From Sphingobacteriales bacterium (GTDB lineage: Bacteria; Bacteroidota; Bacteroidia; Chitinophagales; JADJOU01): 38,169 nucleotides of DNA. The notes below the pieces were generated by a model, which was not told the DNA's origin, did no database searches, and saw only the letters and a list, made by a program, of their open reading frames with translations. The stretch lies in NCBI GenBank assembly GCA_021297855.1, contig JAJTHM010000059.1, positions 1-38,169 of the forward strand, in the 5' to 3' direction. The translations under genes were made by a program, and so were the position numbers. Positions 1 through 9,486 of this stretch are shown in pieces (the first letter of the stretch is position 1; each line of letters starts with the position of its first letter).

Positions 1-36
1 AAATTTGATTTAGAATCGGCTGTCCGAGAGATTTTG

Positions 37-81
37 TATTTTTGTCCATGATAACTTTTGTGGTGCAAAAACAAAGTTATC
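37..81. repeat. Inverted repeat at the left edge
   Basis: A perfect 9-bp inverted repeat pairs GATAACTTT (50-58) with AAAGTTATC (73-81) around a 14-nt loop. Just left of it, 37-44 reads TATTTTTG, which fits the TAnnTTTG -7 consensus on the plus strand. It may be part of a transcript edge or a second hairpin behind the neighbouring terminator. No gene can be assigned from the 207 bases left of the first coding region. Confidence 0.4.
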
Positions 82-112
82 AAAAAAAGGATAGCTGTAA
101 TGGCTATCCTTT
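82..112 (-). terminator. Rho-independent terminator of the HmuY/TonB-receptor operon
   Basis: Bases 86-95 and 103-112 form a perfect 10-bp stem (AAAGGATAGC with GCTATCCTTT) around a 7-nt loop. Read on the minus strand, the stem runs straight into a run of T residues (complement of 82-88), the layout of an intrinsic terminator. It lies about 95 bases after the stop codon of the last minus-strand gene of the operon. Confidence 0.7.
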
Positions 113-115
113 GAT

Positions 116-140
116 TATTTTTGTCGGACAATAGTGATTA
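116..140 (+). promoter_or_regulatory. 25-bp element with palindrome TTGTC-G-GACAA (left copy)
   Basis: Bases 116-123 read TATTTTTG, a match to the Bacteroidota -7 box TAnnTTTG. Bases 121-131 form the perfect palindrome TTGTC-G-GACAA. The 25-bp stretch 116-140 matches the minus-strand stretch 38057-38033 at 22 of 25 positions. Here it lies downstream of the last gene of a minus-strand operon, so as a promoter it would fire toward the 3' end of that operon. Its function is unknown. Confidence 0.4.
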
Positions 141-207
141 TTATTATAATTATTGCCTATCTCATATTTGAACTAAGTTCAAAATAAAAATAAATGGAAA
201 AGAGAAA

Positions 208-1200
208 TTAAAAGTCTCGCAATAAAAAAACGGGAAACCCATTGATAGGCTTACCATCAATAGTTTTAGTATAGGAAATAAACTGAATTCCATAATTTTT
301 TCCTTCAATTTTCACGACATAAGAACGGGGAAAAATGGTATAGAATCCGTCAGGACCTCCATTGCTAAATTTTTTCCAATCATATCCAATTCCTGTCAAA
401 CTACTTGTATAGGCTAATGATTTTAAGGACCCTTCGGTGATATCTTCTAGATTTTTATTTTCAATCCTAGCCACTTGTACAGTTTTAGATGGATTGGAAA
501 CAAACCCTCCTACACCATACATTTGAGGTTGGCTAAAGTCGGTTACAAATGTAGTATAACGGGTGACTTCAAAATCCCAGCTCGTTCTATCGACTGGCTC
601 TACATCTTTGGCCATACCGTCTTGTAATGAAACATAAGTATAATTAGTCGTGGGATTTAAACTTACTGTTTTGGTAACTTCCCCACTTCCATCTAGATTT
701 GCGTAGCGAAAAGTAACCTCTGTTGCTGTATAATTTAAAACTTGAAATTTTTTATTCGGCAAATTCAATCCATAATTTAAATAATACACCCAATAAAAAC
801 CTCTTTGAAAAAGATTGGCAAAGCTATCATAATGATTGGAATATATAGGTGTTTCCGCAAATAGTTCGGCTTGTGTGAAATTTCTAGACCACAGGGTATC
901 TTGCTTTGTATAACCCCAAGTAGATTTTCCCAGCGAGTAATTCATGATAATCTTATTTGGATTGGATGACTGAGAGGCAAATGCAATATGCCAAGAATAA
1001 TTATCCGATGTTTTTACGATAGATTTAGTGGCAAGGTTATAGTATATTTTAGCCTTATAATCTTTTTCTTGCTCCAAATTTAATTCAACTTTTGGATAGG
1101 GAGATAATTCAATATCCATAGGTCCGTCGATTTCTTTCATGCACGATGATAAGAACAAAAATGCCATACTAAAAACCGCGAATACTTTTTTATTTGACAT
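208..1200 (-). CDS. HmuY-like surface lipoprotein
   Basis: 330 residues, starting at ATG 1200. A lipoprotein signal peptide ends at Cys20 (motif LSSC), followed by Met-Lys-Glu, a charged start like the surface-export signals of Bacteroidota lipoproteins. The body carries two half-motifs typical of the HmuY family, one around Trp70 (SWHIAF) and one around Trp208 (SWDFEVTRYTT). HmuY of Porphyromonas gingivalis is a heme-binding surface lipoprotein paired with the TonB receptor HmuR; the same pairing is seen here, because the start overlaps the end of the upstream receptor gene by 11 bases. It is clearly related to the protein at 3449-4750, sharing the YAN(L/I)D and EP-x-W-D segments. Heme is the family precedent; the ligand here is not proven and could be another metal complex or a siderophore. 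It is the last gene before the terminator at 82-112. Confidence 0.8.
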   Translation of the reverse strand: MSNKKVFAVFSMAFLFLSSCMKEIDGPMDIELSPYPKVELNLEQEKDYKAKIYYNLATKSIVKTSDNYSWHIAFASQSSNPNKIIMNYSLGKSTWGYTKQDTLWSRNFTQAELFAETPIYSNHYDSFANLFQRGFYWVYYLNYGLNLPNKKFQVLNYTATEVTFRYANLDGSGEVTKTVSLNPTTNYTYVSLQDGMAKDVEPVDRTSWDFEVTRYTTFVTDFSQPQMYGVGGFVSNPSKTVQVARIENKNLEDITEGSLKSLAYTSSLTGIGYDWKKFSNGGPDGFYTIFPRSYVVKIEGKNYGIQFISYTKTIDGKPINGFPVFLLRDF

Positions 1201-3439
1201 TATCCAGATTTAAGGTGATACTAGTAAATACAGTTCTTCCCCAGAGATTGTTAACCTCATTCGTTCCAGAGCCATGTACATTTCCTGAAAAGCCCGTTAA
1301 ACGAAGGTTTTTTACATTAAAAATATTTTTAACCCCTACGGTTATATTTAGTTTATCATTCCAAACATTTTTTGAGGCACTCAAGTCCGAATATATAAAA
1401 GCAGGAATAGACGATTCCTCTACCTTATTAGAAACTAGATTGTAAACGATAAATGGATTGTAGGAATTATACTTATTGACGGACGTAAATTTTATGTCCC
1501 AATTTTTATAATAATAAGTCAGATTGGCATTTATAGTCCAATTAAATAAGAATTGATCTAACTGATTTGCTGAGTTACTAAACAAGCGCTGAAAACCATT
1601 GACAGATGTTCCTAGTACAAATAAATAATCTTTGTATTTCACTCTATTATCTATATTGGTAATCAACCCACGCACATTGCCAACATTTAAATACTTAAAT
1701 TCATTGGTATTCGGATTGACATTGACGATATCTATTGCATTTGATTTATTGAAATAGGTAAAGTTGAGGGAGGATGAATACGAAATCAGAGAACTAGCTG
1801 CTTTGGCTTTATCCGGTTTGACGTCAATCCCAATCTGAAGATTGTCATTGGTCTCTGTCGTTAAATTTGGATTTCCCGTAATATTGTGATTGATATCAAT
1901 AAAGGTAAAATACAATTCTTTTAATTCTGGAATGCGATATCCTCTACTAAAGGCTACTCTCGAACTAAAATGCTTACTCAATTCATAACGAAAATTTATG
2001 GTAGTAGAAATCGGCGTGGGTGAAACGTTATTGATACTGTATCTAAGCCCAGGTTGAACAAGTAGTTTTTCTGAAAACTTATAATTAACCATGGCAAACA
2101 AACTAAGATCTCTGATCGCCTTGGCGGAAGAATCTAACTTTTGCGATGAGCCTATATCCATGTTAAAATCTGCTCCATACAGTAAGTTGAGCTTTTTATT
2201 TGGAATCTCATGTTTTATCTGAGACCGACCGAAAATATTGTAAATCCTTTCATTTACATTTCGCAAATAGGTTTGGTTTCCTAAAATAAGGTCTTGATGA
2301 TAAAACTCAATATTTCTGGAGAAATAATTGAAATTGGAATAGTTCTGCCACTCTACATACTTAGAAAAAATTGTATTCGTATTTCCTCCTACATTGAATT
2401 TGGTGGTTTTATAATATTCATCATTTACTACTGTCTGCTGAGAAGAAGCTGGATTGAGCTTATTTAAAATAGTCTCCCAAAAACCATTAATTTTCATGTG
2501 GAGACTCGTTTTTTTTGATACTGGAGCATAATATGAAGTATTGACCATAAACTGCTCCTTAGGATTCCAGGCTAGATCTCGCCATAAAGGTTTCACCGCA
2601 GTTTTTAGTGAATCTGAATTCTGATCCCAGCCGAAAAAAATATTTCTATGCACTCCTAAACTCACGCGATGTCCCTTAACTGAGGTATTATAATAGGCAT
2701 TCGCATTCAATACACCAACGGATTCTGCATATAAATTCGCTTTTACATTCGATTCATAGCTAGAGCCTGTTTTTGTTATTAGGTTTATAACACCCCCAGT
2801 TGCATTGGTTCCATATATGGTAGATAAGGGGCCATCTACCACCTCTATTTTTTCAATATTTCCTAAAAGTACTTGAGAGTAATCTATGTTGCCATTCAGT
2901 CTTCCTGCTACTGGAATACCATCGATCATGAGTTTCAAATCAGAACCACTCATACCATTTATAGACACTTTTGTACCTAAAATTGGATCTTGTGTTATGG
3001 TAAAATTATTCTCAGTTAATAAAAAGTCCGCCAAAGTCACGGCATTCTTATTTTTTATCTCCTCTGCTGTATAGAATTTAATCTTAAACGGAGACTGGTA
3101 TTTATTACCTGGTACAATTTGGCCAGTCACTAATACTTCATCTAAAATATTTTTGAGTGGTTTCATATAAACCACCTTGGTATAGAGTGCTCGTTCCAAT
3201 ACGATTCTTGTCATGCCTAATTTAAACATGATGACGGAGTCATAATCTGTAAAATCTTTAAAATAAATTTCACCTTTGTAATTAGACCTCATAATCTCTT
3301 TCGGTCTATTGTTATGAAATAAAATAGCTGTTACTCCTTCAAGTGGATCATTGGTTATAGAGTGCTGAACAACAAATTCTTGACTATAAGATGAAATGCA
3401 TAAAATAAAAAAGAATAGATATAAAACAAACTTCTTCAC
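1190..3439 (-). CDS. TonB-dependent outer-membrane receptor (HmuR-like)
   Basis: 749 residues. The only start that keeps the signal peptide is GTG at 3439; the next Met is near residue 49. Visible parts in order: signal peptide (MKKFVLYLFF..., about 1-20), a carboxypeptidase-regulatory-like beta domain (about 21-95), a TonB-box-like stretch (DEVLVTG, about 100), a plug domain (about 112-222, with MIDGIPV and TNATGGVINLITK), and a 22-strand-type barrel ending in aromatic-rich strands. Role: TonB/ExbBD-driven uptake of a bound ligand across the outer membrane. It sits between two HmuY-like genes, with 9 bases to the upstream stop and an 11-base overlap downstream, so co-translation is likely. 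Heme or an iron complex is inferred from the HmuY context, not from the receptor itself. Confidence 0.9.
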   Translation of the reverse strand: MKKFVLYLFFFILCISSYSQEFVVQHSITNDPLEGVTAILFHNNRPKEIMRSNYKGEIYFKDFTDYDSVIMFKLGMTRIVLERALYTKVVYMKPLKNILDEVLVTGQIVPGNKYQSPFKIKFYTAEEIKNKNAVTLADFLLTENNFTITQDPILGTKVSINGMSGSDLKLMIDGIPVAGRLNGNIDYSQVLLGNIEKIEVVDGPLSTIYGTNATGGVINLITKTGSSYESNVKANLYAESVGVLNANAYYNTSVKGHRVSLGVHRNIFFGWDQNSDSLKTAVKPLWRDLAWNPKEQFMVNTSYYAPVSKKTSLHMKINGFWETILNKLNPASSQQTVVNDEYYKTTKFNVGGNTNTIFSKYVEWQNYSNFNYFSRNIEFYHQDLILGNQTYLRNVNERIYNIFGRSQIKHEIPNKKLNLLYGADFNMDIGSSQKLDSSAKAIRDLSLFAMVNYKFSEKLLVQPGLRYSINNVSPTPISTTINFRYELSKHFSSRVAFSRGYRIPELKELYFTFIDINHNITGNPNLTTETNDNLQIGIDVKPDKAKAASSLISYSSSLNFTYFNKSNAIDIVNVNPNTNEFKYLNVGNVRGLITNIDNRVKYKDYLFVLGTSVNGFQRLFSNSANQLDQFLFNWTINANLTYYYKNWDIKFTSVNKYNSYNPFIVYNLVSNKVEESSIPAFIYSDLSASKNVWNDKLNITVGVKNIFNVKNLRLTGFSGNVHGSGTNEVNNLWGRTVFTSITLNLDNVK

Positions 3440-3448
3440 AACAAAATC

Positions 3449-4750
3449 TTAGTAAACACCGATTTTAGTTGTAAATAACCTAGAATCCTTTTCAATCTGT
3501 AAAAATAAAACTCTGGATTGATACGTAGTAATGTCGATCTCAAGTTTATCTGTGAGGTCTGCTTTATAGACAACCTTTCCCATCAAATCAGTTAGTTGAA
3601 TACTTGATTTTTTGTTAGTCTCTTTACTTTCAATAACCAGTTTTTCTTCTTTTTGATAAACGAGATAATTGTTATTGATAGATTGAGATGAATTTATTGA
3701 AGTCACGGAACCTTTTTGCTGAAAAGCTATATTCACAGACTTAGACAAAGCGTCATAGGACGTAAAAACCAAATGCCATAAGCGATTGTTCCTATCCTTT
3801 AAGAAATAACTTCTTCCTGTGACGGGTTTATTAGTAGCAGTATTGAACCATTTTTCACCTATCTGATTAAAACTTCTAGAAATGGGATCGGAGGAATTTA
3901 AAGTCCCGTTATAAGTTACAGTAGAAGGATCACCTATTGCTTCATAGGCCTCTGTATTGACCACACCAGGCTTCAAATATTCTTCTGGAAAACCTGTGAC
4001 ACTGGATATGCGGATTAGATTGTGTGCATTATTTGTCAACACACCTATCGGATAGTTTGTAGTCCCTACCTTATATTTTCTAAAGACTAGATCCCATTCA
4101 TTATATGCAGGTTCAAAGTCATTGAGGATAGTTGCATCCGATAATTTCACATACCTGTAATGTCTGGCAAGAGGGGTCACTTTAGGAACTGAAATATAAC
4201 TTGAATTACTATTATCTATATTGGCATATCGAATAACAAAATTCCGACCACCTGCTGATTTATATGAAATGAAGAACTTTCCATAAACATTATCCTCTCT
4301 TTTTATAATATACATCTTGGTAGGAATGGTAATTAGGTTGTCCTGATAAAATGTTCCTATACCGATATTGAAGGATGTCGCAAGCGTACCTGAATACATA
4401 GTATCCAGTGCACCGTAATAGAAAATACTAGGATTATTTGACACAGGATTCATCGTATCCATGAGGCTGATAGAATTGAACTGGGTAGTATCCTTATATA
4501 CTCTCCATACTTTTACTCCAGCACTCTCATTGACCATACCTCCTATTTCATGTACCTCATTATACAATGCTAAATCCCATCCTGTCTGAATTTTGGTAGT
4601 AGCTGTATTTGTATGCAGGTTTAAAAAAACATGGTCGTTGTCTCCTACGATTACATTCTTCACCGTATAATTTGCTGGGGGATTGTTTTGGGCGACCACT
4701 AAGAATGGAATTAAACCTAATATTAAACATTTTATCTTCATGCTTTTCAT
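3449..4750 (-). CDS. HmuY-like protein with T9SS sorting domain
   Basis: 433 residues, ATG at 4750 overlapping the upstream stop as ATGA. It has a signal peptide with likely cleavage after Ala20 (FLVVA-Q). Two HmuY-type half-motifs are visible, TGWDLALYN around Trp58 and NEWDLVFRKY around Trp219, in the same arrangement as the lipoprotein at 208-1200. The last about 70 residues look like a type A T9SS C-terminal domain (IQLTDLMGKVVYKA, ending in TTKIGVY), which would carry the protein across the outer membrane for surface attachment or release. Thus one operon encodes two HmuY relatives exported by different routes, one by lipidation and one by T9SS. A hemophore-like role is inferred from family and position. 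An alternative ATG lies three codons downstream. Confidence 0.8.
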   Translation of the reverse strand: MKSMKIKCLILGLIPFLVVAQNNPPANYTVKNVIVGDNDHVFLNLHTNTATTKIQTGWDLALYNEVHEIGGMVNESAGVKVWRVYKDTTQFNSISLMDTMNPVSNNPSIFYYGALDTMYSGTLATSFNIGIGTFYQDNLITIPTKMYIIKREDNVYGKFFISYKSAGGRNFVIRYANIDNSNSSYISVPKVTPLARHYRYVKLSDATILNDFEPAYNEWDLVFRKYKVGTTNYPIGVLTNNAHNLIRISSVTGFPEEYLKPGVVNTEAYEAIGDPSTVTYNGTLNSSDPISRSFNQIGEKWFNTATNKPVTGRSYFLKDRNNRLWHLVFTSYDALSKSVNIAFQQKGSVTSINSSQSINNNYLVYQKEEKLVIESKETNKKSSIQLTDLMGKVVYKADLTDKLEIDITTYQSRVLFLQIEKDSRLFTTKIGVY

Positions 4751-5865
4751 TTTACTTTATTTATTTGTTCAAATATCTTTTCGAAATCTACTTTGTTTCC
4801 ATCTATGGATTTAGCTTTATTGAAGTAATCCTTAGCTTCTTTCACATACACAAGGGCTTTGGGCTTCGTTTTTTCATTTTGCTCATTCAAAATTTCAAAA
4901 GAGGTGTTTAATAAAACATAGCCAAGTCCATAATTCAAGTCAAAATCATTTGGATAAAGCTTCAAAGCCTCCCGATAATTTGCGATAGCCTCTTCATACT
5001 TATCTTGATTTTCTAGGGTTTGCGATTTGACTAGAAATAGAGAAACCGAAGGGGCCGAACGAATAGCTTCATCCAGCTGTTTTAATGCTTGCTGATAATT
5101 TTTTTCACCTAGGCTACTATTGATTGAAAATACCAATAAATCGCTATCTTTTGGATATTTTGCAAGTCCTTCTTGAACATATTTATTCGCGCTGGCTTTA
5201 TCTTCCAATTGATAGCACAATTGGATCAAGCGCGCATAGCTCAAGGCAGAAGGGTTGGCTTGAATTTCCTTTTCAAATAAGGCTTTCGCATCTTCCTTTT
5301 TACCACTATTGATGCAGAATACAACCATATTATTGGTCATATCCTTTGATGAAAGGGTTGTCTTCTCACCAGTACTGGAGACCACTGTAAAATCGAGTTT
5401 ATTCTCCGCCAGTATAGATTGAATTTGAAATAAATACTTGTATAGCTGATAGGCTAATTCATGCTTATTATCTCTATGCTGTCTGATTCCTTCTGAATAC
5501 AGATCATAACCTAGGATTTGCATCAACTTTAAAAGTTGCTCCTTATTCTTAAAATTCTTATCCAGTTGATAGGATTTAATTAAGGATTGAGAAGTCTGTG
5601 CTATGAAGTCATCTATTTTCTCTAATTTCTTAGATTCAAAATACTGTTTTACAATGACGGCATTGTAAAAATGGGCCTCAGCGTTTGTTTCATTTACAGG
5701 ATCTTTCATCGCTGTGCTTATGATTTCATAGGCTTTATCAATATCTGATAGCCTACTCTCCTTCATATAAGCAGAATAGTAAGAAAATGCCTTGGATACA
5801 TCTTTCGTCTGACTATGAAGACCCGACAATAAAGAAATACCGATAAATAAGCATAATTGTTTCAT
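4747..5865 (-). CDS. Secreted TPR-repeat protein
   Basis: 372 residues with a Sec-type signal peptide (about 1-18, SGLHSQ). The rest is helical. The C-terminal half carries recognisable TPR units, including one around residues 285-320 (DKYEEAIANYREALKLYPND). It starts about 20 bases after the gyrA stop and overlaps the next gene by ATGA. No promoter is evident in the 20-base gap, so it is probably read from gyrA or an internal promoter. TPR proteins act as scaffolds, so it could hold the HmuY/receptor proteins together in the periplasm. That role is inference from position only; I do not recognise a named family. Confidence 0.7.
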   Translation of the reverse strand: MKQLCLFIGISLLSGLHSQTKDVSKAFSYYSAYMKESRLSDIDKAYEIISTAMKDPVNETNAEAHFYNAVIVKQYFESKKLEKIDDFIAQTSQSLIKSYQLDKNFKNKEQLLKLMQILGYDLYSEGIRQHRDNKHELAYQLYKYLFQIQSILAENKLDFTVVSSTGEKTTLSSKDMTNNMVVFCINSGKKEDAKALFEKEIQANPSALSYARLIQLCYQLEDKASANKYVQEGLAKYPKDSDLLVFSINSSLGEKNYQQALKQLDEAIRSAPSVSLFLVKSQTLENQDKYEEAIANYREALKLYPNDFDLNYGLGYVLLNTSFEILNEQNEKTKPKALVYVKEAKDYFNKAKSIDGNKVDFEKIFEQINKVK

Positions 5866-5885
5866 ATGATTGTATCTATCAAAAA

Positions 5886-8480
5886 CTATTCCACATCCTC
5901 ATTATCTGACTGTTTATTTTCTGTAGCATCCTCCTCAGTATCTATCACTGAAGCATCATCTATTATGGTATCATTATCATCCAAATCTTCATCTTCATCC
6001 GCTACTACCTTTGCTACAGCGGCAATACTATCTTTTTTATCCAATTTAATCAGAGTAACCCCTTGAGTGGCTCTACCCACTATTCTCATTTTATCTACCC
6101 CGAGGCGGATGGCGATACCCGATTTATTGATAATCATCAAATGATTGCCGTCGATTACATTCAGAATGGCTATCAAATCACCAGTTTTTTCTGTGATGTT
6201 GAGGGTTTTGACCCCTTTGCCCCCTCTATTCGTGACTCGATAAATAGCTTCACCATCTTCTGGGTCATCGATATAGGTTCGCTTACCAAATCCTTTTTCA
6301 CTGACTACCAAGACCGTTTGTGGTATTTCGCTATCCTTATCTACACTTACGATTCCCACTATTTCATTGGAAGCATTATCGCCAAGGTCCATACCTGTTA
6401 CACCCGCAGCCGTTCTGCCCATGGATCTCACTTTGCTCTCATTGAAACGAAGTGCTTTTCCTTCTTTAGACGCTATGATCATTTCCATTTTACCATTGGT
6501 TAAGAGCGCATCTAATAACTCATCCCCTTCGCGAATCGTAATTGCAGCAACTCCATTTTGTCTCGGTCTAGAAAATTCCTCAAGTAGTGTCTTTTTAATG
6601 ACTCCGTTCTTAGTACAGAAGAATACATAGTGTGAATTAATATATTGTTCGTCTTTTAAATTCTCAATAGGGAGATAAGCTAGTATTTTCTCATCTCCAG
6701 CTATATTCATCAAGTTCTGAATCGCCCGACCCATGCTTGTTTTATTGCCTTCTGGTATTTCATAGACATTGATCCAGTAGCAGCGACCTTTACTGGTAAA
6801 TAGTAGTAGAACATTGTGGGTATTGGCTATAAACAAATGCTCCGTGAAATCTTCAGTTCGAGACTTAGAACCTTTGGCACCTCTTCCTCCCCTATTTTGC
6901 TCTCTGTATTCTTCGAGTGACGTTCTTTTGATATACCCCAAATGTGAAATCGTGACAACGACTTGTTCATTGGCTATGATATCAAGGATGTCTATATTAC
7001 CCGAAGTGGCTATAATATCTGTTTTTCTGGCATCGCCAAATTTCTCCTTCATCTCCATCAATTCATCTTTAATGATTTGCATACGAAGATTGACATCCGA
7101 TAATATTTCTTTCAACTTGGCTATCAAGTCCATCAATCGCTGAAACTCATCTTTCAATTTATCTATCTCCAATCCTGTCAGCGCACCGAGACGCATATCA
7201 ATGATGGCCTTGGATTGCAATTCGGATAAGGTAAATCTCGCTTCTAATTTTCTTTGAGCCTCTGACTGACTTGGAGATTTTTTGATTATTTCTATGACCT
7301 CATCGATATTATCGACCGCTATAATTAGACCTTCTACTATATGAGCTCGTGCTTCTGCTTTTCGCAATTCGAACTGAGTACGTCGGGTCACCACATCATG
7401 TCTGAACTCGATGAAATGATGAATCATTTGCTTTAGATTCAGCAATTCTGGTCTACCATTGACTAGAGCTATATTATTGACCCCATAAGAAGTCTGCAAT
7501 TGAGACATTTGAAAGAGTCGATTGAGAACCACATTGGTAATCGCATCGCGTCTCAGTTCAATTACCAATCTCATTCCATTTCTATCTGACTCATCGCGTA
7601 CATCTGAAATTCCTTCGATTTTACCTTCATTGACTAGCTCTGAAATTTGCACATGCAATTTAGCCTTATTTACCTGATATGGAATCTCTGTGATGATAAT
7701 GCTTTCGCGATTATTTTCTACCTCTATTTCAGCCCTTCCGCGCACTACGACCTTGCCTCTACCAGTTTCAAAAGCTTCTTTCACGCCATCTATACCATAA
7801 ATAACACCGCCCGTTGGAAAGTCAGGTGCTTTGACGTGTTGCATCAACTCTTCTATAGTAATGTCTCTATTTTCAATATAAGCAATACAACCATCAATAG
7901 ATTCGTTTAGATTATGAGGAAGCATATTGGTAGCCATGCCAACCGCTATACCGCTCGATCCATTGACCAACAAATTGGGGATTTTTGTTGGCATCACCTT
8001 GGGTTCATCCAAAGTATCGTCAAAGTTTTTCTGAAAATCAACGGTTTCTTTTTCGAGGTCATTGACAAACTCCATAGCTATTTTGCTCATACGTGCTTCT
8101 GTATAACGCATAGCCGCTGGACTATCTCCATCTACCGAACCGAAGTTTCCCTGACCATCTACGAGTTTGTAACGCAAGCTCCAATCTTGTGCCATACGGA
8201 CCATCGTATCGTATACGGAAGAATCACCATGTGGGTGAAATTTACCCATGACCTCCCCTACAATTCTCGCAGATTTTTTATAGGCACTCGAAGCTGTCAC
8301 TCCCAATTCATGCATACCAAAAATCACTCTTCGATGCACAGGTTTAAATCCATCGCGCACATCTGGTATCGCTCTTGCTACAATCACAGACATTGCATAG
8401 TCTATGTAGCTATCTTTCATCGAATCACTAATGTCTACATTAATAATTCCTTTCTTATCCTTGTCATCAAAATCGCTCAT
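5886..8480 (-). CDS. gyrA: DNA gyrase subunit A
   Basis: 864 residues from ATG 8480. A longer frame to a TTG at 8498 is possible, but the promoter box at 8514-8521 would leave almost no leader, so the ATG is preferred. Type II topoisomerase subunit that cleaves and passes DNA to introduce negative supercoils with GyrB. The catalytic tyrosine is in RYTEAR (Tyr126). The quinolone-determining stretch HGDSSVYD keeps the sensitive-type Ser and Asp (residues 87 and 91). The GyrA-box QNRGGRG separates it from ParC. The beta-pinwheel C-terminal domain follows, then an acidic Asp/Glu tail of about 35 residues. The downstream TPR/HmuY/receptor genes follow within 20 bases, an unusual neighbour set for gyrA. 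Confidence 0.97.
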   Translation of the reverse strand: MSDFDDKDKKGIINVDISDSMKDSYIDYAMSVIVARAIPDVRDGFKPVHRRVIFGMHELGVTASSAYKKSARIVGEVMGKFHPHGDSSVYDTMVRMAQDWSLRYKLVDGQGNFGSVDGDSPAAMRYTEARMSKIAMEFVNDLEKETVDFQKNFDDTLDEPKVMPTKIPNLLVNGSSGIAVGMATNMLPHNLNESIDGCIAYIENRDITIEELMQHVKAPDFPTGGVIYGIDGVKEAFETGRGKVVVRGRAEIEVENNRESIIITEIPYQVNKAKLHVQISELVNEGKIEGISDVRDESDRNGMRLVIELRRDAITNVVLNRLFQMSQLQTSYGVNNIALVNGRPELLNLKQMIHHFIEFRHDVVTRRTQFELRKAEARAHIVEGLIIAVDNIDEVIEIIKKSPSQSEAQRKLEARFTLSELQSKAIIDMRLGALTGLEIDKLKDEFQRLMDLIAKLKEILSDVNLRMQIIKDELMEMKEKFGDARKTDIIATSGNIDILDIIANEQVVVTISHLGYIKRTSLEEYREQNRGGRGAKGSKSRTEDFTEHLFIANTHNVLLLFTSKGRCYWINVYEIPEGNKTSMGRAIQNLMNIAGDEKILAYLPIENLKDEQYINSHYVFFCTKNGVIKKTLLEEFSRPRQNGVAAITIREGDELLDALLTNGKMEMIIASKEGKALRFNESKVRSMGRTAAGVTGMDLGDNASNEIVGIVSVDKDSEIPQTVLVVSEKGFGKRTYIDDPEDGEAIYRVTNRGGKGVKTLNITEKTGDLIAILNVIDGNHLMIINKSGIAIRLGVDKMRIVGRATQGVTLIKLDKKDSIAAVAKVVADEDEDLDDNDTIIDDASVIDTEEDATENKQSDNEDVE

Positions 8481-8513
8481 GTATTCGTTTAAATTCAATT
8501 TTTTATTAGCCTA

Positions 8514-8521
8514 CAAATATA
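8514..8521 (-). promoter_or_regulatory. -7 promoter box of gyrA
   Basis: On the minus strand this reads TATATTTG, an exact match to the Bacteroidota -7 consensus TAnnTTTG. A start of transcription a few bases downstream leaves a leader of about 28 nt to the ATG at 8480, similar to the other promoters in this window. No convincing -33 TTG was found at the usual distance. Confidence 0.55.
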
Positions 8522-8648
8522 GTAAAAACAAGCCAGTTTTTTTGAGGTTTTATCCATAGTTTATGCACAAAATTCATTTATATTTTTTTAGGATTTATCC
8601 ATATATTTTAGTTTAGTTTTAGCGGATGAATTTCCACTTTTCCTATCT

Positions 8649-9482
8649 ATGTCTATTCTAAATTTAGCCTTAAAAACAACTGGTCACTGTTTAAACCTCT
8701 ATGCGCGAATCAGTCCCAAAAAGGCAGGTGCTGCAGGATTAAATTTATTCTGTCTCCCCTTTTCAAAAAAACTAAAAACCCATCAACGTGACTTTCTGCT
8801 GCCTGCTCGTTATAAAACCCTAGATTTCAAAGGAAAGCGTATTCAAATTTATCGATGGGGGCAAGGTAGCAGGACCGCCTTATTTGTTCATGGCTGGGCG
8901 AGCCATAGTTTTAGATGGAAAAATTATTTTGAGTCCCTTATAGAAAATGACTACACGGTCTATGCTTTCGATGCACCCAGTCACGGAATGAGTCAAGGAA
9001 GAATGCCTACTTTGCCTATGTATAGTGAGATTATCCACATAATAGTTCAAGATATAGGAGGACTTCAAGGTATAATTGGCCATTCCTTTGGCGGCTATGC
9101 TATTATCAATTGGCTGAATAACCACCCACAACAAAAAGATTTTAAAGCTATTATTATGGCTGCCCCGGGCGAGGTAGAGGATTTTATGACAATGTATAAG
9201 GAGAAATTAGGCCTATCAAAGCATGCATCTCAAAAAATAGATCAGGAATTTGAATCTAGGATCCAAAAAAAACCAGCAGATTTTTCTGCACTACGCTTGG
9301 CTAGCGATTTTAATTACCCATGTCTCATTATTCATGATGAGGGAGATAGAGATACGGATTATAGGTATTCTGAAAAATTAAATCGAGTATGGAAAGGAAG
9401 CCAACTCATGCTCACTAAAGGTCTGGGGCATAGATTGAAATCTCATGAAGTAATACGATCTGTTATTGATTTCTTAAAATGA
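8649..9482 (+). CDS. Alpha/beta hydrolase
   Basis: 277 residues, ATG at 8649, divergent from gyrA. The fold signature is clear: oxyanion HGW (81-83), nucleophile elbow GHSFGG with Ser146, a likely acid in the loop HDEGDRD (Asp233, or Asp230), and the catalytic His261 in GLGHR. No signal peptide is obvious, so it is probably cytoplasmic. Substrate unknown; the family includes esterases, lipases and related enzymes. The following channel gene starts 4 bases after its stop, so the two are probably co-transcribed with nth. Confidence 0.85.
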   Translation: MSILNLALKTTGHCLNLYARISPKKAGAAGLNLFCLPFSKKLKTHQRDFLLPARYKTLDFKGKRIQIYRWGQGSRTALFVHGWASHSFRWKNYFESLIENDYTVYAFDAPSHGMSQGRMPTLPMYSEIIHIIVQDIGGLQGIIGHSFGGYAIINWLNNHPQQKDFKAIIMAAPGEVEDFMTMYKEKLGLSKHASQKIDQEFESRIQKKPADFSALRLASDFNYPCLIIHDEGDRDTDYRYSEKLNRVWKGSQLMLTKGLGHRLKSHEVIRSVIDFLK

Positions 9483-9486
9483 TTAT

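Noticed and set aside
5857-8492. Several plus-strand open frames opposite gyrA (such as 7914-8492 and 6063-6503)
   Set aside because: They are antisense shadows of a strongly conserved gene, with no domain, start context or sensible composition.
8481-8498. Six-codon N-terminal extension of gyrA from a TTG
   Set aside because: The -7 box at 8514-8521 leaves too short a leader, and ATG 8480 is a normal start.
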